From: Paenibacillus sp. ACRRY
Lineage (GTDB): Bacteria > Bacillota > Bacilli > Paenibacillales > Paenibacillaceae
Assembly (NCBI RefSeq): GCF_022346995.1
Contig: NZ_JAKRNM010000001.1
Span: 1,550,001-1,614,000, forward strand
Direction of reading: 5' to 3'
DNA: 64,000 bases
The position numbers and the translations under genes were made by a program. The notes beneath the pieces were generated by a model. It did not search any database. It was given only the letters and a program-made list of their open reading frames with translations, and was not told the DNA's origin. Positions 8,176 through 18,300 of this stretch are shown here, one piece after another; within the stretch, counting starts at the first letter, position 1, and each line of letters opens with the position of its first letter.

Positions 8176-8916
8176 TTAACGTTTATCGTTCCAGAAGTTA
8201 ACCGGCTGTACTTTTTTGGTCAATACTTTGAACTGGTACCCTTCTGCTTTCAATGTTTTCAACAATTGCGGAAGTACCTTTAATGTCGCTTCCTGATCAT
8301 GCATCAGTACAACCGGTGTTGTACCACTCTTTTGCACGTTGTGAATCTGTTTCATCATACTGTTGTATACCTTTTGGTGATCTTTCTTGTATTTCCAATC
8401 CTCGGAATCCACATTCCAATCCCAGAGATGGAATCCACCCTGAGCAAGTAACACATTACGGTATGACGACTTGAGATAAGGCTTACTGCCGTATGGTGTA
8501 CGAACAAGACTTGTTTTCACCCCGGCAACTTTGTTCAGTGTCACATTCGCCTGCTGCATTTCCTTCAGTCCGCTATATGCCGATTGATAAAATTTGCTAG
8601 GAACGTGTGTCACGCCATGAAGACCCAAACCGTGCCCGTCTGCAACAATACGTTTTGTTGCTTTCTGATATTGCTGCATTTGTGGCCCGAGCATGAAGAA
8701 TGTCGCTTTGGCATCATACTGATCCAGGATATCCAGAAGTTGTCCGGTGTGGGCTGTAGGCCCATCATCAAACGTAAGATATATGATCTTCGCATTCGCT
8801 TTTGCTCCAGCAGATTTGGAAGCACTTGGCTTCGCGGAAACCGACTGAGGCAAAAGGAGTGGAATCATAAGTAAGATGGCGAGTGCAGCAATAAATGATT
8901 TGCGAATATGTAACAT
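8176..8916 (-). CDS. Polysaccharide deacetylase (NodB domain, CE4)
   Basis: 246 residues with a Sec signal peptide cleaved near VSA/KP (28). The NodB domain carries all CE4 motifs: TFDDGP (48-53), HGVTH (100-104, metal histidines), RTPYGS, DWNVDSEDW and the catalytic-base region VLMHD. It removes N-acetyl or O-acetyl groups from a cell-wall polymer such as peptidoglycan outside the cell; substrate choice cannot be read from sequence. AGGGAG precedes ATG 8916 by about 11 bases. The downstream lipoprotein gene reads in the same direction. Confidence 0.88.
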   Translation of the reverse strand: MLHIRKSFIAALAILLMIPLLLPQSVSAKPSASKSAGAKANAKIIYLTFDDGPTAHTGQLLDILDQYDAKATFFMLGPQMQQYQKATKRIVADGHGLGLHGVTHVPSKFYQSAYSGLKEMQQANVTLNKVAGVKTSLVRTPYGSKPYLKSSYRNVLLAQGGFHLWDWNVDSEDWKYKKDHQKVYNSMMKQIHNVQKSGTTPVVLMHDQEATLKVLPQLLKTLKAEGYQFKVLTKKVQPVNFWNDKR

Positions 8917-9312
8917 AAATATAAATCTCCCTTGTGTCTCGTATTTCCCCGGGTGTCTACGAATCTCTCATTGCATCCCTTGGCGATAATCCTAATACTA
9001 ACAAAAAGGACATGCCTCGTTCTCGCTTCAAATGCTACGTTCGAGTTACACTTTTGTCAGATTAGCCAATGAAATAAAACGAAATTGATAGATTTGCAGT
9101 GAAAATCATGCCCGTCAGGATAGATCATTTTTGACATATGTTTCATTAACCTATTTTGAATGATCTGATAGATTCAGATTAGAAGTTGTTTCTTCTTTGG
9201 TCCATTTAGAACAAAAAAACACAGCAAAAAAGCCTGCACAAGGCAGGCTCTTCATATGTAGAACGGTATACTCCATTCACATGGAATACGTGTGACTATT
9301 GTGAACTCGCTA
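8917..9312. other. Intergenic region between deacetylase and ferritin genes
   Basis: 396 bases without a convincing gene. It holds the ferritin terminator near 9222-9249 and should hold the deacetylase promoter on the minus strand, which I could not place with confidence. A TTGACA at about 9132 on the plus strand has no matching -10 or downstream plus-strand gene. Confidence 0.5.
9222..9249 (-). terminator. Terminator of the ferritin gene
   Basis: AGCCTGC (9231-9237) pairs with GCAGGCT (9243-9249). On the minus strand the stem is followed by TTTTTTGCTG and more T-rich sequence. It lies about 65 bases past the ferritin stop. Confidence 0.85.
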
Positions 9313-9816
9313 TTACTCTGCAGGAGCGGTGAATGAACGTTTACCGAACTCAGCGTCAAGCATGTAGAAGGCATTGCTGTCTTTTTCAATACGACGCAGC
9401 TTCTGAATGATGCTGTCAAACAACGCTTCTTCCTCTACCTGCTCATCAATGAACCATTTCAGGAAATACATTGTGGCATGCTCGCGTTCATTCAAGGCAA
9501 GGTCAGCCAGGTTGTAGAATTTTTTTGTGTTTTGCTGTTCATGTGCGTATCCGTGCTCGAACACATCCAGCATGGAAGTATACTCATTTTTCGGTTCCGG
9601 CAAAGCTTCCAGCGTCGCGCGTTGTCCGCGATCATTCAGGAACTTGTATATTTTCATGCCATGGAATCGTTCTTCTTCAGCCTGTACAATGAAGAAATTC
9701 GCGAAGCCGTCCAGACTTTCACTGGAACAGTATGCTGCCATCGCGAGGTATACATGGGCAGAATAAAATTCAAAGTTCATCTGTTGGTTCAATGCTTGTG
9801 TTAGCTCTTTACTCAT
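9313..9816 (-). CDS. ftn: Ferritin (iron-storage protein)
   Basis: 167 residues, the normal length of bacterial non-haem ferritin. It assembles into a 24-subunit cytoplasmic shell that oxidises and stores iron. Ferroxidase-site residues are visible: E in MNFEFYSAHVYLAMAAY (about residue 15), QAEEERFHGMKIY (Glu-Glu...His) and the later EQVEEE segment. I chose ATG 9816 because GAGGTG lies eight bases before it; the GTG at 9825 overlaps that ribosome site. It stands alone, with an 11-base direct repeat in its upstream region. Confidence 0.93.
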   Translation of the reverse strand: MSKELTQALNQQMNFEFYSAHVYLAMAAYCSSESLDGFANFFIVQAEEERFHGMKIYKFLNDRGQRATLEALPEPKNEYTSMLDVFEHGYAHEQQNTKKFYNLADLALNEREHATMYFLKWFIDEQVEEEALFDSIIQKLRRIEKDSNAFYMLDAEFGKRSFTAPAE

Positions 9817-9862
9817 GTTCGACACACCTCATGCTTTCTCTAGGAATGGTCCTATTCTATCA

Positions 9863-9914
9863 TAATGAACGTTCGACTGAAATGGATTATCTACCTAATC
9901 GGCTAATGAACGTT
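9863..9914 (-). promoter_or_regulatory. Direct repeats upstream of ferritin
   Basis: TAATGAACGTT occurs at 9863-9873 and 9904-9914, exactly 41 bases apart, about four helical turns, so both copies face the same side of the DNA. The first copy extends to the palindrome GAACGTTC. Both are 50-100 bases before the ferritin start. This is not a Fur or PerR box, and no regulator is assigned. Confidence 0.35.
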
Positions 9915-9950
9915 TAATGACCTTTATATGAGATATGCAACGAGTCAAAA

Positions 9951-9982
9951 GAAAAAGAAAGCTCTGCCGGCATGGCAGAGCT
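9951..9982 (-). terminator. Terminator of the YjcZ-like gene
   Basis: AGCTCTGCC (9960-9968) pairs perfectly with GGCAGAGCT (9974-9982) across a five-base loop. On the minus strand it runs into TTTCTTTTTCTTTTG. It lies 25 bases beyond the small gene's stop. Confidence 0.85.
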
Positions 9983-10007
9983 CTCTTCATTCATTTGGAG
10001 AAATGAA

Positions 10008-10127
10008 TTATACCAAGAACGCTTTGGAGATGATAACCAACAGGATGAACAGAACCAGAATGGCACCTACAGAAGTGAAACCTCCGTATCCGTAGCCTCT
10101 CGTTTCTCCACCTAATACTTCGCTCAT
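10008..10127 (-). CDS. YjcZ-family small sporulation membrane protein (39 aa)
   Basis: 39 residues: a polar, Gly/Tyr-rich N-terminus (SEVLGGETRGYGYGGF) followed by one hydrophobic helix (about 19-34, SVGAILVLFILLVIIS) and the end KAFLV. This is the layout of the YjcZ/SscA small spore-associated proteins of Bacillus relatives, which are made during sporulation and help spore-coat assembly or germination. GGAGG lies eight bases before the ATG at 10127, and a strong terminator follows. Sporulation-specific control is expected from the family but not read from the promoter here. Confidence 0.85.
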   Translation of the reverse strand: MSEVLGGETRGYGYGGFTSVGAILVLFILLVIISKAFLV

Positions 10128-10220
10128 TGACCGTACCTCCTCTGCAACAGGTATGGGATATCTTATGCAGGAAGAACGGGTTTGACCGGGCGAATGCCCT
10201 ATTATTTAAAATTGCACTTC

Positions 10221-10478
10221 TTAATAACGGGGAGATTCCACCCGCATAATATCGAGGAAAGGTACTTTTGCCATGAACTCCTCTTCGGTGTGTTCTACAT
10301 GTACCAGCCGAGTGCGGGAATCCAGCTTAACAATAACCCCTTGTACCTGCTCTTCCTTCCCCCATACCGTCAACAGTACTTCCGAACGCTCATGAAACGC
10401 TTCAACTAATTGATTCCCCAACTCTTCCAGCTCAAATTCATCCCGGGTAGGTCTTTTTGCAACTTTTGTTTTTGCCAA
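10221..10478 (-). CDS. YolD-like family protein
   Basis: 85 residues matching the YolD-like fold: TRDEFELEELGNQLVEAFHERSEVLLTVW, then GVIVKLDSRTRLVHVEH and PFLDIMRVE. Such proteins occur in Bacillota, often beside UV-damage polymerase genes, and are thought to aid or regulate them; no such polymerase is seen here. The start is TTG 10478, seven bases after AGGAGG; the longer reading to 10562 crosses this ribosome site. No signal peptide or membrane segment is present. Confidence 0.8.
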   Translation of the reverse strand: MAKTKVAKRPTRDEFELEELGNQLVEAFHERSEVLLTVWGKEEQVQGVIVKLDSRTRLVHVEHTEEEFMAKVPFLDIMRVESPRY

Positions 10479-10633
10479 TGTGGAGCCTCCTCTACAGCTA
10501 ATCCGACGTCCCGATTCCACGGGTTGTTTGCCGAGGGCATATTCAATTAGTATACCATTCATTTGCGTTCGTGTAATGTCATGACAGTCATTTGGAGCAA
10601 ATTTTCCAATTCAACACTTTAAGCTGATTGACC

Positions 10634-12325
10634 CTATTCTTCACGGTATTCGATAACAATCGTGTACTCGTTCGATCGAGCTTCACCGCTTCGTCTCTGT
10701 CCGTTCAGTTCATAGGTATACAGGGCAGTCAGGAAACCATTCAGCGTTCCCGTCTCCTCTGGAGATAGCTGCGCTACATAGGAGATATTTTTCTCCGCAC
10801 CCGGGGCCAGTTCTCCCAGATGCAGATACCTCGGCGAAGAGTATTCGGGTATGTTCCATTGAACCTGACCTTCCGCCTGACCGCGCCATTTGGCTCCCGT
10901 TGGAAGAACGCCTGTCAATTGTACACGTGCAGACAGGGAACCTGTATTCTCGACCCGGACCTGAAAAACAACGGATCCTCCCTGCTCGACTAAATTGGGG
11001 TTCACTTCAACGTGAACCTTGATCATCGGGCTTTTCAGGTAAACCGTTGCTTCGTTGGAAGCGGCCATGCGCTGCACCGTTCGTGAATCCGGCATGCGAT
11101 ACGTATACAAGAGCCGCGCCTGGTTAACCAGCTCGAATGGGTCAGACCTCGCAGTCACGTGTTCATTAATTCTTGCTTCAAATTGAATGTTGATGACAGA
11201 TCGTGCAGTCAATGTCCCCAGGCTAACTCCTTTGACCGGATTGGCCCCAGGCCGCTTGACTCCATTCCAGCTGAGGCTCCCTTCCACAAAAGTCATGCCA
11301 GCTGGCAATGAATCCGATACCTTGGCATCCACCGCATAATTGCTTTCATTCGCAATGGTAATGTCATATCGTATGGTGTCATCGACTGAGGCAACTACCG
11401 GATGCACCCTTTTCTGAATCGAAATAAAAGGCTGAATGACTTCAAGGGTAACTTCGTTTGAATAAACGATCTCCTGCTTGCCAGCAGAAGTATACTCCAG
11501 CACCGCCTGAGTTGGAATACTTTCAGCATCTCTTACCGAAACAACCTGGACCCGATATTGAATACGTATTGAACTTCCGGGCTCAATATCACCGATCTCT
11601 ATGCCAGAATCCGGAGTCATCTGGGGGGCGAACATTCCATTGATCACAACACTTGCGGGAATAAACACAAGGCCCGGGGACAAAGCGATGGTAACCCTGG
11701 CACCTGTAGCTGTCAAAAACCCCGGATTGCTCACAATAACACTGTACAAAACAATATCGCCTGAAAAGGTCTGGATATGATCCGTCTGAAGGGACACCTC
11801 CAAACGGGATGAGGCCAGAGTGACCTCAACCGTATTGGAAAATTCTCGGCCTGTAACTGTCCTGCCTTCTGGAGTTAGAAATTCATAGTCTACCTGCGCC
11901 TGATTGAGCAGCTTCAATGTCGGAGGTAATCGCACGATGGAAACTTGAAAGTGATAGCGCAGTGTAGCTCCCGGCGTAACCTCTGCAGGAGGCAGCCCAA
12001 GCTGAGGTGAAGCACCGGGTAATGGAATTCCATCACGAAGTACACTATTCGGAAGCAGTGACGTTTCTTCCGAGAGCGGATCCACTACGTACACGATGGC
12101 GGTTCGGTTACCGGTATTCGTAATCTCAATCTGGTAAGTTAGCGACTGTCCCAGTGCAGCAACAGTGACATTGGCTTCTTTTCTCACTTCAAGCTTGGGT
12201 CCAACCCATGGTGTAACAACGGTATTAGAGTAGGCCACCTGTTCCAGTTCAGTCGTACCCGAGCTGAATCGAACCAGTGACTGATTCTGTAGCCAGTGGG
12301 ACAACGGACCGGAAGTTTGGCTCAT
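10634..12325 (-). CDS. DUF11 repeat protein, second cistron of the split array
   Basis: 563 residues. The first 42 or so (LQNQSLVRFSSG ... SNTVVTPWVG) are the C-terminal half of a DUF11 domain whose N-terminal half ends the upstream gene. Four complete DUF11 units follow, starting near residues 43, 172, 299 and 430 and keeping the A-B-A-B order of the upstream array. DUF11 units are immunoglobulin-like beta-sandwiches found in surface proteins. These copies are more divergent than those upstream. ATG 12325 overlaps the upstream TGA as ATGA; GAGGT lies nine bases before it, so coupled re-initiation is plausible. There is no signal peptide, LPXTG motif or membrane anchor. Function unknown. Confidence 0.8.
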   Translation of the reverse strand: MSQTSGPLSHWLQNQSLVRFSSGTTELEQVAYSNTVVTPWVGPKLEVRKEANVTVAALGQSLTYQIEITNTGNRTAIVYVVDPLSEETSLLPNSVLRDGIPLPGASPQLGLPPAEVTPGATLRYHFQVSIVRLPPTLKLLNQAQVDYEFLTPEGRTVTGREFSNTVEVTLASSRLEVSLQTDHIQTFSGDIVLYSVIVSNPGFLTATGARVTIALSPGLVFIPASVVINGMFAPQMTPDSGIEIGDIEPGSSIRIQYRVQVVSVRDAESIPTQAVLEYTSAGKQEIVYSNEVTLEVIQPFISIQKRVHPVVASVDDTIRYDITIANESNYAVDAKVSDSLPAGMTFVEGSLSWNGVKRPGANPVKGVSLGTLTARSVINIQFEARINEHVTARSDPFELVNQARLLYTYRMPDSRTVQRMAASNEATVYLKSPMIKVHVEVNPNLVEQGGSVVFQVRVENTGSLSARVQLTGVLPTGAKWRGQAEGQVQWNIPEYSSPRYLHLGELAPGAEKNISYVAQLSPEETGTLNGFLTALYTYELNGQRRSGEARSNEYTIVIEYREE

Positions 12326-15300
12326 ATCACCACGACCTCTACTCTGAATGTCACGGTAACCGAAGCACCAGCAGCAATCGAGCCGAGCGTTATTCCCGTA
12401 TTTGGATTGCCGGTTGGTCTTGCCACTCCATCTACCGTTACACTTCCCGGTACAAACACCGTTCCTACCGGTACAGGGTCAACCATGACCACATTATTGA
12501 CCACTTCTATACCAGCGTTTGTAACAACAACCGTATAAGTTATTACATCACCGACAACAGCATCAATGGCGTCTGTACTTTTGACAACAGTCACATTAGG
12601 TGCAGATACTGGAATCACAAGGACGTTGGAAGACACCGTACCCGTCAACTGACGGCCATCCGGCGGACTGAACGTATAATTGGCCACGGCCTGATTCACC
12701 AGCTGCTGATTCTGCGGCAGTGAATCCACAGTAACCTCAAGGGTGACGGTCACATTAACAGATCCCCCTGGCGGTATGGTACCTACAACAATGCCTGTTT
12801 CCGGGTTGGCTCCTGGCTGCGGAACACCATCAATCAATACACTGTTCGGAAGAAGCACAGCCCCATCCGGAATATTATCTGTCAATGTCAGATTGGCAGC
12901 CAGATTTCCACTGTTGTTAATGGAGAAAGAGTAGACAATGGTATCACCAATTGTTGCATTGGACGTACTTGCGGTTTTGGTTACAGCGATAATTGGTTGA
13001 TAAATCGGTGTTACCACGATATTCGAGTATGAAGCACCCGAGAAGACACCCGATGTGAAACTTACGGCAGACTGACTGCTCACAACAGGTGGTGTAGGCA
13101 GCGTATTGACTCGCACTGCATAGGATATTGCTGCTGAGGCTCCTGGAGCCAGTGTTCCAATGGCGATGCCCAGCGCTGGGTTAGCCGATGTACGCGGAAC
13201 ACCGTCCACCAGGACACTTCCGGCGACAAATGTGGTGGCTGGATCGATGGGATCGGTTAACACCACATTGTTAACGGGATCTATCCCGTTATTGGTTACA
13301 ACCATTTGGTATACGATCGTGTCGCCAACCACTGCATCTACCGCCGTTGTTGTCTTCGTTACGCTCACATCCGGAGCTGATACCTGAATGATAAGGGAAT
13401 TGGATGTTAGACTGCCTCCCAATGTTCTTCCGTCTGGCAGCGTATACGTAAAAGTTGCAGAAGCCTGATTCGTAATGGATTGACTCAATGGAAGTGTGAC
13501 AATGACAACTGAGAACATGACCATGGTTGTTGTTGAAACGACGCCCAGCGGAATTCCCGAAGCCGGATCGGCACCCGGTACAGATGCACCATTGACGATA
13601 ACGCTATTGGGTACAAGTTCGGTTCCAGCAGGGATCGTATCGGTCAATGTAATGGAGGCTCCGTAGTTCCCGGCATTGGAGATGGCGATGCTGTACACAA
13701 CGGTATCCCCTACCGTGGCTATCGCCTGATCTCCTGTTTTGACCGCAGTCAGAATCGGCTGGAACACCGGTGTTGTGACCGTATTGGAGAAAGTGGTGGC
13801 TGAGAACGCCCCTGATGTAAAGCTGACCGTGGATTGATTGTTCAAAACCGCACTTGCAGGGAGAGCTGTAACCTGCACACTAAAAACAACGGTCACGGTA
13901 GCACCAGGTGCGATGGAACCAATGGTAATTCCCGTTGAGGGGTTAGCACCAGGACGGAGAACCCCATCCACAAATACGCCGGTCGGTGCAAGAACGGTGC
14001 TTGCCGGAATCGGGTCCGTGAAGACTACATTATTGACCGTCGCAATTCCGTTATTTGTCACTGCTACGCTGTATGTCACAATATCACCAACGGATACCGC
14101 TGTTGATGTCGTGGATTTCACCACATCTACATCCGGAGCCGACACGGTAATGGTAAGTACATTGGACAGAACAGAGCCTGTAATCGTCCGACCGTCCGGC
14201 AATATGAAGGACAGAGCGACCGAAGCCTGATTCACCAGCTGCTGCGGAGACGGCAAGGTATCAATAACCACGGAAAAGGTAATGGTTGTTGTCGCACCGG
14301 CAGCGACAGTGCCTGCCGAAATGCCTGTGGCTGGATTGGCGGCTGGCAGTGGCTGGCCATTCACAATGACACTGTTCGGAACGAGAATGGTTCCCGCCGG
14401 GATATTGTCCGTCAAGTTAATCTGGGCCCCATAGTTACCCGTGTTGGAGACAGTGACCGTGTAGCTAACGGTATCACCTACGGTAGCGTTCTGTGTGCTT
14501 GCCGTCTTGGTTGCAGAGAGAATGGGCTGGAACACCGGCGTGACCACTGTATTGGAAAACGTCGTACTTGAGAATGCCCCTGAAGTGAAACTTACTGTGG
14601 ATCGATTACTCAGCTGGCCGCTTGGCGGTATCGCATCCACCCGAATGCTGAAAGTTACGGTTGCGGACGTTCCTGGAGCAAGTGTGCCGAGTGATATACC
14701 TCCTGCCGGGTTGGCTGCAGGTTGTGCCACGCCATTCACCGTCACACTGCCTGTGACAAAGGAGGCTCCGGCAGGAATCGGATCCGAAAACTGAATATTA
14801 TTTACCGGTGCTATACCGCTGTTCGTTACTTGAATGGAGTAAGTGACGGTATCACCTACGGCAGCCGCAGTTGAAGGTGTACTCTTAACAACGGCAACGT
14901 TTGGAGATGAGACCGGAAACGTCAGTGTATTGGAAGTGGCTGTTCCTGTTAGCGTTCGTCCGTCAGGAGGTGTAAAGGTAAAGGAAGACGTAGCAAAGTT
15001 GCTGAGCTGCTGTGGAGACGGAAGTGTATCCACGACAACAGCGAACGTGACAACCGCTGTTGCCCCAGCAGCAACAATGCCTACCGGAATACCCGTTCCC
15101 GGCGTCGCTCCAGGCTGTGGCACACCTGATACCACAACACTGTTGGCTACAAAAGAAGTCGCAGCAGGAATCGTATCTGTGACGGTAACATTGGCCTGTA
15201 AATTGCCCGTGTTGCTTACAGTCACCGTGTATACAACCGTATCACCAACGGTGGCATTAACTGTATTGGCCGTTTTGACGAGTGAAATCTGCGGTTGGAT

Positions 15301-18300
15301 AACCGGAGTCTGTGTCGTATTGGACGATGATGACCCCGAAAATGAACCGGATGTGAAGCTGACCGTCGACTGGTTATTAATCTGCGAAGGGATCGGCATG
15401 GTAATCGTCACCTCAAAAGTTACGGTAACCTCAGCTCCTGGAGCCAAAGTACCGATTGGAATGCCGGCGGTCGGATTGGAGAGCGGGAATGAAGTCCCGT
15501 TCACAATGACGCTTCCGGGTACAAATGGGGTATTCGGAGGAAGAGGGTTGACATATACCACATTGTTAACTGCTACGGTTCCGTTGTTGCGGATAACAGA
15601 TGTGTATCTGATGACATCCCCGACTACGCCGTACTCTACATTGTCACTGTTAACAATCGTTACATTGGGCAGAGAGACAGGAATCGAGATGGTGTTGGAT
15701 GACGAGAATCCGGCAATCGTTCTTCCACTTGGAAGTGTGTAGGAGAATGAAGCGACCGCCTGGTTAGTCAACTGTCTTGAATCTGGCAAGCTCGTGACCG
15801 TTGCGACAAAAGTAACCGTTGTGCTTGAGTTAGCTGCAATGGATCCCAAACTAATCCCTGTTGCCGGACTTACACCAGGTGTAGGGACCCCATTAATAAT
15901 GACACTGTTCGTACTGAAAACAGCTCCAGCAGGAATAGGATCCGTCAAGGTAACCGAGGCCGCAATGTTACCTGTGTTGTTAATCTGAATGCTGTAATTA
16001 AAGGTATCCCCCACCGTCAAGTTGGTTGTACTTGCTGATTTCACCACTTGGATGACGGGCTGAAATATAGGTGTACTAACCGTGATCGATGATGAGACCC
16101 CATTAAAACTGCCTGACGTAAATGCTGCGCTAGCACGGTTCGTTACTGTTCCTGTGGAAGGAACAGATGTAACTCTGGTCTGGTATGTCACGGTGACACT
16201 GCTTGAGCTGTTCAAAGTTCCGATAGCAATGCCCGAGACCGGACTTGCACTTCCAGCAGCTGTTCCATTAATGGTGACACTGCCTGGCACAAACTCCGAG
16301 CCGGTCGGCGTATCCGAGATCACCAGATTTTGGACCGCACTAACTCCCGCATTGGTTGCAATAACGGTATAGGTAAGAATGTCACCTACAGTCGCATCTG
16401 GTGTATTTACGGTTTTGCTAATTGAGATGTTGGGGGCAGATGCAGGTATGCGAACAATATTCGACTGACTGGCGCCTGAGAGATTACGTCCGCTCGGAAG
16501 CTGGTACGTATAAGTTGCAGTACCCTGATTCTCCAGGGTCGGCGGAGATGGAAGTGTACTCAGTGTAGCGCGGAACACTACCGTTGCCGTGGCTCCTGGC
16601 GAAAGACTGCCCAGCGTTATTCCGGTTAGTGGGCTGGTTCCCGGACGCGCAGTACCATTCACCGTTACGGAATTCGGAACAAACGTCAGTCCAGCAGGAA
16701 TGGTATCGGTTACCGTAACTTGAGCTGCTATGTTTCCGCTGTTTGTCACCACCAGTGTATAAGCAAGCTGATCTCCCAGCGTCGCATTCGTTTGACTCGC
16801 CGACTTGTTGATCGCAATGATTGGCTGGTACACCGGAGTAGTAATCGAATTGGAGTTGGATATGCCCGTAAATGCACCTGAACTATAGGACACAGAAGCC
16901 CGATTAAGCAGAGAACCTGATGCGGGTAAGGATTGAACCGTAACCTGAAAGGTCACCGTCGCGGAACTTCCGGCAGTCAATGTTCCAACAGATATGCCAC
17001 TGTTCGGATTAGCCGATGCTACGACGGCTCCCCTTACGGTCACACTACCTGGAACAAAAGTGGTTCCTGCAGGGAGAGAATCCGTAAGAATCACATTGTT
17101 AATCGGCTGAATGCCGCCGTTCGTGGTAACCACGGTGTAGGTGAAAGTCTCCCCTACGGCTACATCACTGACGGAAGCGGATTTAACCGCGGTTACATTG
17201 GGTAATGTCACCGGTATTGTCAAGGTGTTCGATGCTACTGTTCCTGTTATGGTCCGTCCGTCAGGCGAGTTGAAGGAATATGAAGCGGTAGCCTGATCCA
17301 CAAGGGTTGGCGGTGTAGGCAAGCTTGTGACGAGCACTTGAAAGGTGACAGTATTCGCGCTGCCTGCAGCAAGACTTCCCAAATTCACACCAGTTGCCGG
17401 ATTGGCACCTGCTATTACGTTTCCGTTCAGGCGGAAGCTGCCGGCTACATACGAACTACCACTTGGAATGTTATCCGTCAATGTGACGTTAGCCGCAACA
17501 TTCCCTCCGTTGTTTACCTGAAGCGTGTACGTTACCGTGTCACCTACCGTGGCGTTGGTGGTACTCCCTGACTTCACAATGGACAGGTTCGGTGAATATA
17601 CAGGAAGTGTGGAGCTGTTGGAGGGAATTACGCCTGTTATGGTCGGACCTCCTGCCACACTCTGAAACGTAAAAGCCGCATTGGCCGAATTCACAAGCTG
17701 CAAGATGCTTGCATCCTGTCCGATAAGTGCCCGGTAGGTTACAACAATACTGCTGGACAGGGCTAATGAACCCAGCGGAATGCCTGCGGTTATATCCAGT
17801 GTTGGACGGGATACACCTGCAACTGTGACGCTCCCAGGAATAAAAGTTAGTCCAGCAGGCAACGAGTCTGATAGCACTACACTGGCGGCGCTGGCCGTAC
17901 CTGCGTTGGCAACCGTAACCGTATAGAGAATACTATCCCCTGCTACCGCACCGGTGGCCGTTGATCCCTTCGATACGGTAATTCTTGGTGCATTAATATC
18001 AACCTGAATGGCATTGCCGTTAACGATGTATGCATCTCCGGATGTTGTTAACGTCAACACGGCTGAAGATTGATTGTTGATCAGTCTGGCTGACACATCC
18101 ACATTGGTTATGTCCCAGCCCTGTCGTCCGCCAGAAATGTTAGAGCCTGGTGCACCGTTGATCTGGTTCCGGGTTCCAAAGGTTCCTGTCGTGTTGAGTG
18201 CTCCGGTGTCTCCGTTAATTTGGGATGCAAAAAAGTTGGCTGCCAGGTTGTTAGGCCCCGACAAAGCAACCGAAGTCGCCGACGTTGGTCCAAATAACGC

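Noticed and set aside
12319..12345. Programmed -1 frameshift joining the two DUF11 genes
   Set aside because: The needed shift is -1 but there is no X XXY YYZ slippery heptamer or A/T run near GTGGTGATATGA. Stop-start re-initiation or a plain mutation explains it better.
14843..15742. A 299-codon plus-strand open frame opposite the DUF11 gene, with similar long frames at 13838-14230 and 12277-12723
   Set aside because: They mirror the repetitive Val/Thr/Gly codons of the DUF11 array, recur once per repeat unit, and lack ribosome sites. They are shadows.
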